Source: Kaistella sp. 97-N-M2
Lineage (GTDB): Bacteria > Bacteroidota > Bacteroidia > Flavobacteriales > Weeksellaceae
NCBI RefSeq assembly: GCF_021513235.1
Contig: NZ_CP090976.1
Location: 1,488,001 to 1,552,000 of the forward strand
Direction of reading: 5' to 3'
Length of the DNA: 64,000 bases
Shown here: piece by piece, positions 45,407 through 53,479 of the stretch
Position numbering within the stretch: position 1 is the stretch's first letter
Layout: the number at the start of each line of letters is the position of its first letter
Notes under the pieces: generated by a model
Seen by the model: the letters and a program-made list of their open reading frames with translations, nothing else
The model's database searches: none
Told to the model about the DNA's origin: nothing
Translations under genes and position numbers: made by a program

Positions 45407-46232
45407 AAAAACTAAAATATTTAAAGGAGCACCAGATGAAGTTGCTCCTTTTCTTTTGAGTACCCGTTTTCCACTGTATCTTTTTCTTTTTTTCAAAAGA
45501 AAAAGGATGCCGTTTCAACCGGGGCTGGAAGTTCAGGAAGTTTCTTCTCCCGAAAGGACGAAGAGTAAAAATTTCAAAATACTTACGCATATTTTCGGGC
45601 GCCATTTCTTTGAAATCAGAAATCACCAGATTCGCTTTGTCATAATTCTGCCCCACGGAATGTTCACTTTTGTACGCCACGCAAAAAATTCCCGCCGCAT
45701 AAGCTGCCAAAATTCCATTTGTAGAATCTTCTACGACGAAACAGTTTTCTTTCGGTTCCTGTGCAATCTGCGCAGCGAGCAGAAAAATCTCCGGATTGGG
45801 TTTGGATTCCTTTAATTCATCACCACTTATTTTTCCCACAAAATACTTTTCCAACTCAAATTTTTCAAACACCATGTCAATCGTCGTCATGCTTGCCGAA
45901 GAGGCCAAAACGAGTTTAATGCCGTCTTCAAAGTATTTTTCAATCGACTCTTTCACGCCGGCAATCAGATGGAAATCGGGATCATTGTAAAAATAGTATT
46001 TAAAATATTTGCGTTTAATTTTCGCGAGGTCATCTACGCTTTTGTCTAAATGATAGAGATTGATCAGCGTCTCGCATACTTTTTTCGTAGCAGCACCCGT
46101 AAAAGTTTCATATAATTCTTCGGAAACGGGTATGCCCAGATCTTTAAACATCTGGAAATACGCTTTGCGGTGGAGTGGTTCTGTATCGACAATAACTCCG
46201 TCCATGTCGAAGAGTACGGCTTTTAAAAGCAT
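45342..46232 (-). CDS. HAD-family phosphatase with repeat-derived C-terminal extension
   Basis: Residues 1-222 form a complete HAD hydrolase of the beta-phosphoglucomutase type: DMDGVIVDTEPLH with the nucleophile Asp, LVLASSAS, and KPNPEIFLLAA and VVEDSTNGILAA. Residues 223-296 do not match the family. Residues 236-257 are translated from the repeat at 45463-45525, and the frame then crosses the speA terminator and the last 60 bases of speA. The original stop appears to be lost. The substrate is unknown. Confidence 0.82.
   Translation of the reverse strand: MLLKAVLFDMDGVIVDTEPLHRKAYFQMFKDLGIPVSEELYETFTGAATKKVCETLINLYHLDKSVDDLAKIKRKYFKYYFYNDPDFHLIAGVKESIEKYFEDGIKLVLASSASMTTIDMVFEKFELEKYFVGKISGDELKESKPNPEIFLLAAQIAQEPKENCFVVEDSTNGILAAYAAGIFCVAYKSEHSVGQNYDKANLVISDFKEMAPENMRKYFEIFTLRPFGRRNFLNFQPRLKRHPFSFEKKKKIQWKTGTQKKRSNFIWCSFKYFSFSNSREFSRLPPLSAPRGTLYT
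45423..45452 (+). terminator. Terminator after speA
   Basis: AAAGGAGCA (45423-45431) and TGCTCCTTT (45443-45451) pair perfectly around an 11-base loop, then a short T run. Confidence 0.78.
45463..45525. repeat. Dispersed palindromic intergenic repeat, copy 2
   Basis: Contains CCACTGTATC, an inner palindrome of CTTTTTCTTTT and AAAAGAAAAAG, then GGATGCCGTTTCAACCGGGGCT. The outer words are shared with copy 1 at 32996-33062. Confidence 0.68.
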
Positions 46233-46318
46233 TTTTTTCTTTTTGTAAAATTAAGCTTTTGAAACGGAATATTGCACGGACGAACGGCGGGCAACTCGTA
46301 AAAATCCCGGCATTTTCT

Positions 46319-46326
46319 TATCTTTG
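46319..46326 (+). promoter_or_regulatory. Candidate -7 promoter element for speB
   Basis: TATCTTTG matches TAnnTTTG exactly and lies 35 bases before the ATG. Its own promoter explains expression separate from speA, which has a terminator. Confidence 0.48.
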
Positions 46327-46360
46327 AACATCTCAATTCAAACTTAAAATTTAAACAGAT

Positions 46361-47218
46361 ATGCAAACTTACGCCGGCATTCCCGAAGAAAATGCAACCC
46401 TCGAAAACTCCAAAGTAATGCTCGTCACTGTTCCCTACGACGGCACTTCAACCTGGGGAAAGGGCGCGGACAAGGGCCCGGAACTTTTTTTAGATGCTTC
46501 CGAAAATATGGAACTTTACGACATCGAAACCAATACCGAGCCGTATTTGGAGGGCGTTTACATTGGCGGCGACATTACCGAAAAATCTTCGCCGGAAGCC
46601 ATGACGGAAGCAGTTTATCAAAAAACAAAAGAGCTTTTGAGCAACGAAGGTAAATTATTCACGCTTTTTGGCGGCGAACATTCCGTTTCCATCGGCTCCA
46701 TTCGTGCGGTGGGAGAAAAATTCGAAAACCTGACCGTTTTGCAGCTCGACGCTCACACGGATTTGCGTCCGGATTTTCACGGGTCCACGTCCAATCATGC
46801 GTGTGCAGTGTACGAAGCGAGCAAAAAACACAATTTGGTGCAGGTCGGAATCCGGTCCTGCGACATCGAAGAAATGGAACATGTGAACAAAGAGCAATGT
46901 TTCTGGGCACATGAAATCGCTAAAAAAGAAGACTGGATTGATGATGTTCTGGAAAAAGTTTCCGGTAATGTTTATATTACCATCGATTTAGATGCGTTCG
47001 ATCCCTCTATCGCGCCATCAACCGGAACACCAGAACCAGGAGGTTTACAATGGTATCCCACTTTAGAATTATTGAAAAAAGTCTTCGAAAAATGCAACGT
47101 AGTTGCGTTTGATATTGTAGAATTAATGGATTCGCCGATGCCGAAGCCAACTGCGTTCCTAGCGGCGAAACTCTACTACAAAATGTTGGCGTATTACCAC
47201 ATTTCTAAAGGCCAGTAA
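46361..47218 (+). CDS. speB: Agmatinase
   Basis: Hydrolyses agmatine to putrescine and urea. The 285 residues are of ureohydrolase type with the Mn2+ ligand motifs GGEHS, LQLDAHTDLR and TIDLDAFDPSIAP. GTPEPGGL is typical of agmatinase. It follows speA and the HAD gene, completing the route from arginine to putrescine. A bidirectional terminator follows. Confidence 0.92.
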   Translation: MQTYAGIPEENATLENSKVMLVTVPYDGTSTWGKGADKGPELFLDASENMELYDIETNTEPYLEGVYIGGDITEKSSPEAMTEAVYQKTKELLSNEGKLFTLFGGEHSVSIGSIRAVGEKFENLTVLQLDAHTDLRPDFHGSTSNHACAVYEASKKHNLVQVGIRSCDIEEMEHVNKEQCFWAHEIAKKEDWIDDVLEKVSGNVYITIDLDAFDPSIAPSTGTPEPGGLQWYPTLELLKKVFEKCNVVAFDIVELMDSPMPKPTAFLAAKLYYKMLAYYHISKGQ

Positions 47219-47241
47219 ATAATAGACAGTTAAATAAAAAC

Positions 47242-47274
47242 AAAAATCCTTTCAAAAATTTTGAAAGGATTTTT
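47242..47274. terminator. Bidirectional terminator between speB and the CocE-type hydrolase gene
   Basis: Long near-perfect arms (AAAAATCCTTTCAAAA and TTTTGAAAGGATTTTT) with T or A runs on both sides. Confidence 0.85.
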
Positions 47275-47330
47275 ATATCGTCTTTTTCAGCGATCAGAAA
47301 AATTGTAATTTTTCATTAATCATTCGTCAC

Positions 47331-49187
47331 TTATTTCAAAACATCAACTTCCAGAGAACTGTCTCCGAAAATTTTTATGAACGCTTTCGTGTAATCTTCT
47401 TTCGTAGCAAAGTTCGGATTGTCCATAAATTTCTGTGGATTCACAGCGAAAAGCGGAAACCACGTGCTCGAAATTTGGATCTGGATTTTATGCCCTTTTT
47501 TAAAAGTGTGCATCACATCCTGCAATCTGAAAGTAACTGCCGTTTTTTGATTCGGCACCAACGCTTCGGGTTTTTCGCGCGAATTTCTGAATCTCGCCGG
47601 CATAATTTCGCTGCGCACCATCTGGTGGTAATTGCTGTAGATCACGCCGTCTTTTTTCTCTTTCGGTACGAAATCTTCCGGATAAACATCGATCAGCTTT
47701 ACGGCAAAATCCGCATCGGTGGATGTGGAAGCGATGTTTAATTTCGCTAAAATCTCTCCGCCAAAAGTCAGGTCTTCCGTTAAAGCATCGGTCGTAAACG
47801 TGACTACATCAGGCCTTCCTTCCGCAAATCTTTGATCTTCGCTCATGTAATTTCTCGGTGTGAAACCATTAAAATCTTTCAGATTGGCGGAACTCAAAAC
47901 AGGATTCGAAGGATCGCTGTAATATTCCGAAACGCTGTTGGAAGAAGCATTCTTTAAGGTTCCGTCCGCCAAATAGAAGCTGACTTTCTGCGCGTTTTTT
48001 GGTGGATATTGTGCGAACTCCCGCCATTGCATACTTCCGGTATCAAACATCACTGCTTCCGGAATTCCGGCGTCTGTTTTTGTGTCGCCTTTTAAATAAT
48101 GGTTAAAGAATTTTGTCTCCAGATTTTTTTGGTAATACGTTGCAATACTGTCGCCAAAATAAATGTCGTTATGAAAAGCCTTTCCGGTTTCGCGCGCCCA
48201 GGCTCCGTGAGAAAAGGGTCCCATCACGATTGTATTCTTCGCTTTCGGACTTGTTTTTTCAATGGTTTTGTAGATGTTTAAAGGTCCGGAAAGATCTTCC
48301 GCGTCAAACCAGCCGCCCACGGTCATTACCGCATGTTTTACATTTTTAAGATGTGGAAGCAAGCTCCGTTTTTGCCAGTACTCATCGTAGTTTGGATGGT
48401 TCATAATTTCCGTCATGAAGAAATTATTTTTATAATATTTTTCGTAGCCATCCTTTAAGGTTCCCATTTCACGGTAAAATTTCAGACCATCATCCGAAGT
48501 CGGTTTGATGAACGAATCCATAAACCAGCCGTCTTTTTCTGGTTTTGTTTTCTGTACACCAAATACAGGAAAAGTTCGGAAATAACCCAACATAAACTTG
48601 CCGTTGTGCAGAAAATCGTCATTCCAGAAATCGGAAATCGGAGCCTGTGGTGAGGATGCTACCAAGGCCGGATGATCAGACAGAATTCCCGCAGCCGTAT
48701 AAAATCCGGGGTACGACGTTCCGTATTGCCCGACTTTTTTGTTGTTGTTATCAATGTTTTTCAATAGCCATTCAATCGTGTCGTAGGTATCGGTGCTTTC
48801 ATCTACATCTTTTTTAGTCTTGTGATCTACCTGCGGCGTCATGTTCGTGAATGTTCCTTCGCTCATATATCTACCGCGGACATCCTGATAAACAAAAATA
48901 TATTCGTCCTTCATGAGATACGGGTTCGGTCCCAGGCCGTTGCGGAATTCATTTTCGCCGTAAGGTGCCACGCTGTAACAGGTGCGCTGCATCAAAAATG
49001 GATATTTTTTATTTTTCGAAATATCGTTCGGAATGTAAATCGACGTAAACAATTTCACGCCGTCCCGCATCGGAATGTAGACCTCTTTTTTTGTGTAATT
49101 TTCTTTAATAAAAGTGTTGTCCGCGGTCTTTTGAGCCCATGTAAACATCATCAAAAGCAGGAACATGAAGGTGAAGGATTTTTTCAT
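47331..49187 (-). CDS. CocE/NonD family hydrolase (X-Pro dipeptidyl-peptidase-like)
   Basis: A 618-residue exported hydrolase with signal peptide MKKSFTFMFLLLMMFTWAQ. The alpha/beta-hydrolase domain carries the nucleophile motif GTSYPGF (Ser near residue 155), and the catalytic His probably lies in GPFSHGAWA. The C-terminal jelly-roll domain (about 400-615, LTFGGEILAKLNIAST) is typical of CocE/PepX proteins. These act on esters, amides or X-Pro dipeptides; exact substrate unknown. No T9SS tail is present, so a periplasmic location is likely. Confidence 0.9.
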   Translation of the reverse strand: MKKSFTFMFLLLMMFTWAQKTADNTFIKENYTKKEVYIPMRDGVKLFTSIYIPNDISKNKKYPFLMQRTCYSVAPYGENEFRNGLGPNPYLMKDEYIFVYQDVRGRYMSEGTFTNMTPQVDHKTKKDVDESTDTYDTIEWLLKNIDNNNKKVGQYGTSYPGFYTAAGILSDHPALVASSPQAPISDFWNDDFLHNGKFMLGYFRTFPVFGVQKTKPEKDGWFMDSFIKPTSDDGLKFYREMGTLKDGYEKYYKNNFFMTEIMNHPNYDEYWQKRSLLPHLKNVKHAVMTVGGWFDAEDLSGPLNIYKTIEKTSPKAKNTIVMGPFSHGAWARETGKAFHNDIYFGDSIATYYQKNLETKFFNHYLKGDTKTDAGIPEAVMFDTGSMQWREFAQYPPKNAQKVSFYLADGTLKNASSNSVSEYYSDPSNPVLSSANLKDFNGFTPRNYMSEDQRFAEGRPDVVTFTTDALTEDLTFGGEILAKLNIASTSTDADFAVKLIDVYPEDFVPKEKKDGVIYSNYHQMVRSEIMPARFRNSREKPEALVPNQKTAVTFRLQDVMHTFKKGHKIQIQISSTWFPLFAVNPQKFMDNPNFATKEDYTKAFIKIFGDSSLEVDVLK

Positions 49188-49247
49188 AGAAATAATTTGA
49201 GACGAATTTATAAAAAAAAACAGAACTTTGACTTTTTAATCGCGCCC

Positions 49248-49871
49248 ATGGAACTATTCGAAAATATTGCAGACCCAACACTCAACTTATTGCCACAGGA
49301 CGGAACCGTGAATTATTATGGCCAAATCTTAAACGGCAAAGACGCCCGTGCGTTCTACGAAATATTATTAGAAAGCGTCGCGTGGCGAAATGATGAAGCC
49401 GTAATCTTCGGCAAAAAGATCATTACAAAACGAAAAGTTGCCTGGTATGGCGACGAAACTTTCGAATACACCTATTCCAATTCCACCAAAAAAGCGCTTC
49501 CCTGGACGACAGAACTTTTGTTGCTGAAAAACCTGACCGAAGCAAAAACGGGCGAAAAATTTAATTCCTGTCTTCTGAATCTTTATCACGACGGAAATGA
49601 AGGGATGGCCTACCACAGCGACGGCGAAAAAGACCTGAAAGAAAATGGTGCCATCGCGTCCTTAAGTTTTGGCGCGGAAAGAAAGTTTTCTTTTAAACAC
49701 AAAATCACAAAAGAAAAAGTAGAACTTTATCTGGCCCCCGGAAGTTTGCTCGTCATGAAAGGCGAAACCCAAAAATTTTGGCTTCATCGCCTGCCGCCTA
49801 CTAAAAAGATTTTCACGCCGCGCATCAATTTAACCTTTCGGACCATCGAAAATACAGCGGATTCTTTATAA
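49248..49871 (+). CDS. AlkB-like 2-oxoglutarate/Fe(II) dioxygenase
   Basis: Repairs alkylated bases in DNA or RNA by oxidative demethylation. The start is the ATG at 49248, giving 207 residues; a longer frame into the upstream antisense gene is not real. The Fe(II) ligands are the HSD in YHSDGEKDL and the His in FWLHRLPP, and the 2-oxoglutarate-binding Arg is in TPRINLTFR. SLSFGAERKF is also diagnostic. No ada gene is nearby. Confidence 0.93.
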   Translation: MELFENIADPTLNLLPQDGTVNYYGQILNGKDARAFYEILLESVAWRNDEAVIFGKKIITKRKVAWYGDETFEYTYSNSTKKALPWTTELLLLKNLTEAKTGEKFNSCLLNLYHDGNEGMAYHSDGEKDLKENGAIASLSFGAERKFSFKHKITKEKVELYLAPGSLLVMKGETQKFWLHRLPPTKKIFTPRINLTFRTIENTADSL

Positions 49872-49945
49872 CATTCAGCACTTTAATTCTTGAATTTAAG
49901 GCAGATTTCTTAAAAATTTTAAGAAAAGTTTATCATTGTTAAAGG

Positions 49946-49975
49946 TTTGAAGCGGGTATTTTTTTATTAAATTTG
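49946..49975 (+). promoter_or_regulatory. Promoter of the BON-domain lipoprotein gene
   Basis: TTTG at 49946-49949 and TAAATTTG at 49968-49975 are separated by 18 bases, close to the Bacteroidota TTTG/TAnnTTTG consensus. The ATG at 50009 lies 33 bases further on. Confidence 0.65.
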
Positions 49976-50008
49976 ACTTTATAATTTTTAACAATAATAA
50001 ATTCGACT

Positions 50009-50488
50009 ATGAAAAAAACAATTGCAATGGCGGCTTTGGCACTTGCCGTGTCTTTCGGTTCTATCGCTTGTAAAAAGAAAGTTTCTGATGCAGAACTTCA
50101 AACACAGGCTACAACGGTTGTAACTGCTAATCCAAATGCTTCTGTCGAAGTAAAAGACGGAACAGCCCATTTGAGCGGTACTTTCGCCGATCAGGCTTCA
50201 AAAGATAATATGATTACTTCCTTAAAAGCAATTCCCGGCGTAAAAGATGTTATGGATATGTCGACCATCGCAGCTCCCGTTGTTGTAGATACCGCTTCTG
50301 CCGTAGATCCAATGGTTCAGCAAAAAGTTCAGGATGCGGTAAAAGATTTTCCGTCGGTAAAAGTTGAAGTAGTGAATGGTGAATTAACGCTAACCGGAAA
50401 CGTTTCTCCGGAGCAGGCAAGACAAATTAAAATGTCTGTAGACGCTGTAAAAGCTGGAAAAGTAAATTATAACTACACTGTAAAATAA
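50009..50488 (+). CDS. BON-domain lipoprotein
   Basis: A 159-residue lipoprotein: the signal ends GSIAC with the lipidated Cys at residue 21. Two BON domains follow (about 35-85 and 98-155), each with the VKDGTAHLSGTF or VVNGELTLTGNV strand and a helix before. BON domains bind membrane lipids, and OsmY-like members act in envelope stress. Its promoter is clear, and the BON/SH3 gene at 50494 follows after 5 bases. Confidence 0.9.
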   Translation: MKKTIAMAALALAVSFGSIACKKKVSDAELQTQATTVVTANPNASVEVKDGTAHLSGTFADQASKDNMITSLKAIPGVKDVMDMSTIAAPVVVDTASAVDPMVQQKVQDAVKDFPSVKVEVVNGELTLTGNVSPEQARQIKMSVDAVKAGKVNYNYTVK

Positions 50489-50493
50489 TTAAA

Positions 50494-50913
50494 ATGAGCG
50501 ACTTACAAAATAAATATGCAGGAGTAATTTCTGCAGCACAATCCGCCGGAGTTTCAAACCTTCAGGTAACCGAGCAGGACGGAATTCTGTATGTTTCAGG
50601 AAATGCAGCTTCCACATCAGCCAAAGATGCCGTGTGGAATGCTTTAGGCGCCATCGATTCTACGTATTCTGCCTCCGATATAAACGTAGATGTACAGGTT
50701 GCAGGATTGTCTTCCGGTGCGTCCCTAAAAGTGGCCACCGAAGATTCTAACCTCAATATCAGACAGGAACCCTCCACCGACGCTGCTATCGTAGGCAAGG
50801 CGGCAAAAGGCGATTCCGTTTCTTTGGTAGAGCAGACTTCCGATGACTGGTGGAAAGTAAGAACTTCCGACGGCAAAGAAGGTTACGCCTATGCAAGATA
50901 TTTGCAGGCCTAA
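50494..50913 (+). CDS. BON-like and bacterial SH3 domain protein
   Basis: A 139-residue protein with a BON-like N-terminal domain (about 5-70, VTEQDGILYVSGNA) and a C-terminal SH3b domain (about 75-139, LNIRQEPSTDAAIVGKAAKGD, WWKVRTSDGKEGYAYARYL). It lacks a signal peptide, unusual for SH3b proteins, which generally act in the envelope. It is co-transcribed with the BON lipoprotein and probably partners it. Confidence 0.85.
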   Translation: MSDLQNKYAGVISAAQSAGVSNLQVTEQDGILYVSGNAASTSAKDAVWNALGAIDSTYSASDINVDVQVAGLSSGASLKVATEDSNLNIRQEPSTDAAIVGKAAKGDSVSLVEQTSDDWWKVRTSDGKEGYAYARYLQA

Positions 50914-50934
50914 TTTTTTACAAAATACTTACGA

Positions 50935-50961
50935 AACCTCTGATTTTTCAGAGGTTTTTTT
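50935..50961 (+). terminator. Terminator after the BON/SH3 gene
   Basis: AACCTCTGA and TCAGAGGTT form a perfect 9-base stem, followed by a T run. Confidence 0.88.
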
Positions 50962-50971
50962 CTTGGGGCCA

Positions 50972-51014
50972 TGCCGAAAAAACCCCACGGACCGGCAGCC
51001 GCCATTTTTCGGCA
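50972..51014. repeat. Inverted repeat adjoining repeat copy 3
   Basis: TGCCGAAAAA at 50972-50981 and TTTTTCGGCA at 51005-51014 are perfect 10-base inverted arms enclosing a GC-rich 23-base centre. Confidence 0.6.
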
Positions 51015-51090
51015 CCGCGCTTTCCATTGCAATCTTTTTGCCCCCGCTTTGCCGCGCAAAAAAGGATTTCCATTTCAATCGCTTGTCCGA
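51015..51090. repeat. Dispersed palindromic intergenic repeat, copy 3 (diverged)
   Basis: Shares TTCCATTGCAATCTTTTT, an inner hairpin and AAAAAAGGATTTCCATTTCAATC with the plan of copies 1 and 2 (TCCACTGTATCTTTTT, hairpin, AAAAAGGATGCCGTT). The resemblance is weaker than between copies 1 and 2. Confidence 0.5.
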
Positions 51091-51125
51091 AGTGCTGTTT
51101 ATCGCCAATTTTTGCCAAAAAAAAC

Positions 51126-51133
51126 TATATTTG
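51126..51133 (+). promoter_or_regulatory. Candidate -7 promoter element for the symporter gene
   Basis: TATATTTG matches TAnnTTTG and lies 26 bases before the ATG. Confidence 0.42.
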
Positions 51134-51158
51134 TACCTCTTACTTATAAAAAATTTCC

Positions 51159-52409
51159 ATGAAAGGTCAAAACAAACTGTTCATTTTTATCATCATTGCC
51201 TTAGTTTTAGGTGTAATCATGGGCGGCGTCGTTCATCTTCAATATCCCGAAAGTTCCGAAGGATTTGCCAATAACATCAAATTGTTAGGCACCATATTCA
51301 TCCGGTTGGTGCAGATGATTATTGCTCCACTTGTTTTTACCACTCTGGTGGTGGGCATCGCCAAAATGAGCGATATGAAAATGATTGGCAGGGTAGGCAC
51401 CAAAGCCATGCTTTGGTTTATTACCGCTTCCCTGGTTTCCCTTTTTATCGGGTTAATTTTTGTGAACTGGCTAGAGCCGGGGCACGTTACCCAACTTCCC
51501 ATTCAGGATGCTTCCTCCGCCGACGAACTTTTAAAAACATCCAAAGGATTTTCCCTCGAAGATTTTGTAAAACATATAATTCCGAAAAGTTTATTTGAAG
51601 CCTTCGCCACCAACGAAGTGCTGCAGATCGTGGTTTTCTCCATCATGTTTGGTGTTGCCCTGGCCAATATGGGCGAAGAATACACAAAACCCATCGTACG
51701 AGCTTTGGATATTTGTGCCCACGCCATCCTGAAAATGGTAGGCTACATCATGTGGTTCGCACCATTTGGAGTTTTAGGCGCCATTGCAGCCGTTGTAGCC
51801 ACAAATGGTTTCGAAATCTTCAAAGTATACGCCATTTACCTGCGCGACTTCTTCTTCGCACTGGGCGTTTTGTGGCTCGTTCTCTGTCTGGTTGGTTATT
51901 TAATTTTAGGCAACCGTTTGTTTGAATTATTAAGAAGAATTAAAGAACCTTTGCTCATCGCTTTTTCCACAACAAGTTCCGAAGCAGTGTTCCCGAAACT
52001 CGTCGAAGAACTGGAAAGATTTGGGTGTAATAACAGAATTGTCTCCTTCATCTTACCCTTAGGATATTCTTTTAATCTGGACGGAAGTATGATGTACATG
52101 ACTTTCGCCTCAATATTTATCGCTCAGATCTACGGCATCGATATGACGCTGGGCCAACAGATCACCATGCTTTTAGTCTTAATGCTGACCTCTAAAGGAA
52201 TTGCCGGTGTTCCGCGTGCAAGTTTGGTAATTATTGTCGCAACCTGTACCATGTTTGGCATTCCGCCCGAGGGGATTGCCTTAATTTTGCCGATTGATCA
52301 TTTTTGCGATATGGGCAGAAGTATGACGAATGTTTTGGGAAATGCCTTAGCAACGTCTTCCGTTTCCAAATGGGAAGGACAGCTCGAAAATCATGGCGGC
52401 GACATGTAA
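51159..52409 (+). CDS. Dicarboxylate/amino acid:cation symporter (DAACS family)
   Basis: An inner-membrane carrier that imports glutamate, aspartate or C4-dicarboxylates with Na+ or H+. The 416 residues contain eight hydrophobic segments and the reentrant loops. The serine-rich HP1 motif is AFSTTSSEAVFPKLVEEL, the TM7 motif is GYSFNLDGSMMYMT, and HP2 is SKGIAGVPRASLVI. IDHFCDMGRSMTNVLGN in TM8 fits the substrate-binding helix. GltP- and DctA-like members cannot be separated from sequence alone. Confidence 0.92.
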   Translation: MKGQNKLFIFIIIALVLGVIMGGVVHLQYPESSEGFANNIKLLGTIFIRLVQMIIAPLVFTTLVVGIAKMSDMKMIGRVGTKAMLWFITASLVSLFIGLIFVNWLEPGHVTQLPIQDASSADELLKTSKGFSLEDFVKHIIPKSLFEAFATNEVLQIVVFSIMFGVALANMGEEYTKPIVRALDICAHAILKMVGYIMWFAPFGVLGAIAAVVATNGFEIFKVYAIYLRDFFFALGVLWLVLCLVGYLILGNRLFELLRRIKEPLLIAFSTTSSEAVFPKLVEELERFGCNNRIVSFILPLGYSFNLDGSMMYMTFASIFIAQIYGIDMTLGQQITMLLVLMLTSKGIAGVPRASLVIIVATCTMFGIPPEGIALILPIDHFCDMGRSMTNVLGNALATSSVSKWEGQLENHGGDM

Positions 52410-52541
52410 TCCCGGCGCACTTCCGGGTTAGGTGCTGTTAAAACCTGTAAAAAGTGGAGCGGACTATGCAAAAACTGTAAGCAAATAATTTTATTTTCCC
52501 TTTTTAAGTTTTTTCTATATCTTTAATTATCAAAAGAATAC

Positions 52542-53383
52542 ATGATGAAAAAACTTTTACTATTATTATTGCTCCCGATTTTTCAATGGTACAGCTCCCA
52601 GATTACTTTCGACACTTATACGTATTCCTTCGGGCCAGATCCTTATACAGCCCATATTTCCGGCCAGGGCACCATTTATTACACGACCGATGGTACAGAT
52701 CCAACGGTGAATTCGTCTTCGGTGATGTACAATCTCGACCTGAGCATTTCAGCAGTTACTACAGTTAAAGCGATGCTGAAAAATCTATCCGGCGAATTTT
52801 CACCGATTTTTACCAAAAAATATTATTTTGGGCCATTTCCACACAAAACTGTTTATTTTAAAAAACCACCAACGTGGGCCAACGTGTGTTCCTTCAGTAA
52901 TTCGTACGATCCGGAATTAGCGTTGGATATTTACTCCGGACCGCAAATGACGCCGGTTTGTGAAGGTTGGTACAGCGGAAATTCTGCTTTTTTCGTTGGA
53001 TCAGTAACTTTTGATAATTGTATATATCCTCAAATTCCTCCTGTTTATCAACATTTTAATATCGTAACAGAAGATACCGTTTATTACGATTATTCCGAAG
53101 GTCCTATTACAAATCCCCCTGCCTGCGTACTGGCGGTGAGCGATCCCACCCAGAGCATAGCGGTCCTGAAATTTTTTCCGAATCCTGTAACGGACTTTAT
53201 TACTATCGAATCCGACATCAATTTTCAAACCTATGAAATCATCGACCTAGCGGGGAAATCATTTGGAAAAAAGTTCTTTCAGGTAAAAAAATCGAAGCGT
53301 CCACACTACCAGCCGGAATTTACTTACTAAGACTTACTTCTTCAGGTACAGTAACAAATTTTGTAAAATTCATTAAGAAATAA
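52542..53383 (+). pseudogene. T9SS protein with chitobiase-like C-terminal-type domain, frameshifted near its end
   Basis: The first frame (52542-53330, 262 residues) has a signal peptide (MMKKLLLLLLLPIFQWYSSQ), a CHB_HEX_C-type repeat near residues 37-90 (GQGTIYYTTDGTDPTVNSS), and the start of a T9SS sorting domain (LKFFPNPVTDFITIE, YEIIDLAGK). After the six-A run at 53267-53272 the frame goes off and stops. One extra A would give KVLSGKKIEASTLPAGIYLLRL, ending in the basic FVKFIKK at 53383. So the sorting tail is broken by a one-base deletion or a sequence error. Confidence 0.78.
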
Positions 53384-53427
53384 TTATCCCAAATTGATAA
53401 GGCAGCAAGTGACTTTCAAGAAAAGTT

Positions 53428-53457
53428 CAAAAAAAATCCCGCCGAAAAGCGGGATTT
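53428..53457 (-). terminator. Terminator after the DUF4142 gene
   Basis: AAATCCCGC (53434-53442) and GCGGGATTT (53449-53457) pair perfectly, and the minus strand continues with TTTTT. Confidence 0.83.
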
Positions 53458-53479
53458 AATTTTTATAAATTTCAGCAGC

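Noticed and set aside
48822-49247. N-terminal extension of the AlkB-like protein
   Set aside because: The extension is antisense to the CocE-type hydrolase gene; the ATG at 49248 gives the family N-terminus.
52411-52427. CCCGG/CCGGG hairpin after the symporter gene as a terminator
   Set aside because: The stem is only five pairs and there is no T run.
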